Origin: an uncultured Porphyromonadaceae bacterium | GTDB lineage: Bacteria > Bacteroidota > Bacteroidia > Bacteroidales > Muribaculaceae | Length of the DNA: 15,218 nt | Direction of reading: 5' to 3' | NCBI GenBank assembly: GCA_947178655.1 | Contig: CAMWZB010000003.1 | Coordinates: 1-15,218 of the forward strand | In this document: positions 14,312 to 15,218 of the stretch, one piece after another | How positions within the stretch are numbered: position 1 is the first letter of the stretch | How the letters are laid out: each line of letters begins with the position of its first letter | The notes under the pieces: generated by a model | The model's input: the letters and a program-made list of their open reading frames with translations, nothing else | Database searches by the model: none | What the model was told of the DNA's origin: nothing | Position numbers and translations under genes: made by a program

Positions 14312-15218
14312 TCAGGCGTCGATATTGGCGTAGGTAGCGTTCGACTCGATAAAGTCGCGTCTCGGTCCTACATCCTCACCCATGAGCATGGAGAATATGC
14401 GGTCAGCTTCTGCAGCATCGCTGATGTTGACCTGCTTGAGGATTCGGTGCTCGGGCGACATGGTGGTGTACCGGAGCTCTTCATCCGACATCTCGCCAAG
14501 ACCTTTGTAGCGCTGTATGGATGTCCGCTCGCCGTACTTTGCTATGAACTGCTGCACCTGCATGTCGTTCCAGCAGTACTCCTCGGTCTTGCCCATCTTG
14601 CACTTGTACAGAGGGGGCGACGCAAGGAAGAGGTGTCCCTGCTCGATCAGGGGCCGCATGCGGCGGAAGAAGAATGTCATCAGAAGAGTGGCGATGTGTG
14701 CTCCGTCGACGTCGGCATCGGTCATGATGATGACCTTATGGTACGCCAGTTTGCTGAGATTAGGAGCCTTGGGATCGTCCTCGGTGCCGATGGTCACGCG
14801 GAGGGCGCGGAAGAGGCTGGCGATTTCTTGATTCTCGAACACCTTGTGCTCGAGAGCTTTCTCGACATTGAGAATCTTGCCACGGAGAGGAAGTACGGCC
14901 TGGAAGCGTCGGTCGCGGGCCTGCTTGGCCGTGCCGCCTGCAGAGTCACCCTCGACGAGGAAGAGCTCGCAGTCCTCGGCTGTGCGGCTTGAGCAGTCGG
15001 TGAGCTTGCCGGGAAGGCCGCCGCCCACAAGGGGAGTCTTGCGAAGCACCTGCTGGCGGGCAGCAAGTGCGGCGTGGCGTGCACGGGCGGCAAGCACCAC
15101 TTTCTCCACGATGATTTTAGCTTCGGCCGGATGTTCCTCAAGATAGTTGGCAAGAGCCTCGCTGACAGCCGACGAAACGGCACCGGCCACTTCGCTGTTG
15201 CCGAGCTTGGTCTTGGTC
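14312..15218 (-). CDS. gyrB: DNA gyrase subunit B, C-terminal part (5' end outside window)
   Basis: ATP-hydrolysing subunit of DNA gyrase, which introduces negative supercoils. About 302 codons are visible, corresponding to the end of the transducer domain and the TOPRIM domain of a roughly 650-residue Bacteroidetes GyrB. The frame is open to the window edge and begins TKTKLGNSEVAGAVSS. TOPRIM motifs are EGDSAGG and MTDADVDGAHI (metal-binding aspartates). The C-terminal markers QRYKGLGEM and FSMLMGEDVGPRRDFIE are typical of GyrB rather than ParE. The stop is at 14312. There is no 170-residue insert as in E. coli GyrB. A terminator-like hairpin follows. Confidence 0.95.
   Translation of the reverse strand, partial: TKTKLGNSEVAGAVSSAVSEALANYLEEHPAEAKIIVEKVVLAARARHAALAARQQVLRKTPLVGGGLPGKLTDCSSRTAEDCELFLVEGDSAGGTAKQARDRRFQAVLPLRGKILNVEKALEHKVFENQEIASLFRALRVTIGTEDDPKAPNLSKLAYHKVIIMTDADVDGAHIATLLMTFFFRRMRPLIEQGHLFLASPPLYKCKMGKTEEYCWNDMQVQQFIAKYGERTSIQRYKGLGEMSDEELRYTTMSPEHRILKQVNISDAAEADRIFSMLMGEDVGPRRDFIESNATYANIDA

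Noticed and set aside
14294..14992. Plus-strand open frame opposite gyrB
   Set aside because: It starts inside the gyrB-rnr hairpin region and mirrors conserved GyrB sequence; a shadow.

Overview
The window looks like chromosomal DNA of a gut-type Bacteroidales bacterium, with Muribaculaceae-like composition and gene content. This is inferred from several signs. Four intergenic regions carry the Bacteroidetes -7 box TAnnTTTG, one of them with a TTG box exactly 20 bases upstream. Starts lack obvious Shine-Dalgarno sequences, GC content is fairly high, and DUF3943, DUF6808-like and Bacteroidetes-style capsule export proteins are present. All genes but two are on the minus strand. The left end (about 1-103) is poly-C and increasingly C-rich, and is probably a sequencing or assembly artefact at a contig end.

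Layout from right to left, following minus-strand transcription. (1) 14312-15218 is the 3' part of gyrB, followed by a long hairpin with a T run. (2) 11988-14225 is rnr (RNase R), then a hairpin, then folB (11541-11909). (3) 6867-11470 is a compact exopolysaccharide assembly operon: Wza-like export lipoprotein, Wzc-like chain-length regulator/tyrosine autokinase, and an O-antigen ligase/polymerase-like membrane protein. No glycosyltransferases lie inside the window. (4) Two plus-strand genes follow: a small TPR-like protein (6610-6879), whose end overlaps the ligase tail to tail, and a DUF3943 envelope protein (5621-6496). (5) 3429-5466 is a four-gene minus-strand cluster that resembles a piece of a Bacteroidales prophage: a leaderless Zn amidase, a DUF6808-like one-TM protein, and two small unrecognised proteins with their own strong promoter. 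It ends in a hairpin. (6) 1959-3323 is a MATE-family exporter. (7) 1-1907 is a secreted esterase with two domains (SGNH/GDSL then sialate O-acetylesterase), cut by the window edge.

The polysaccharide genes probably act together: polymerisation or ligation, control of export by tyrosine phosphorylation, and the outer-membrane export channel. The housekeeping genes gyrB, rnr and folB are ordinary. The parts most worth a second look are the amidase/DUF6808 cassette with its two unknown proteins, the nested hairpin between gyrB and rnr, and the artefactual left end. I saw no tRNA, rRNA, CRISPR array, insertion sequence or integrase.
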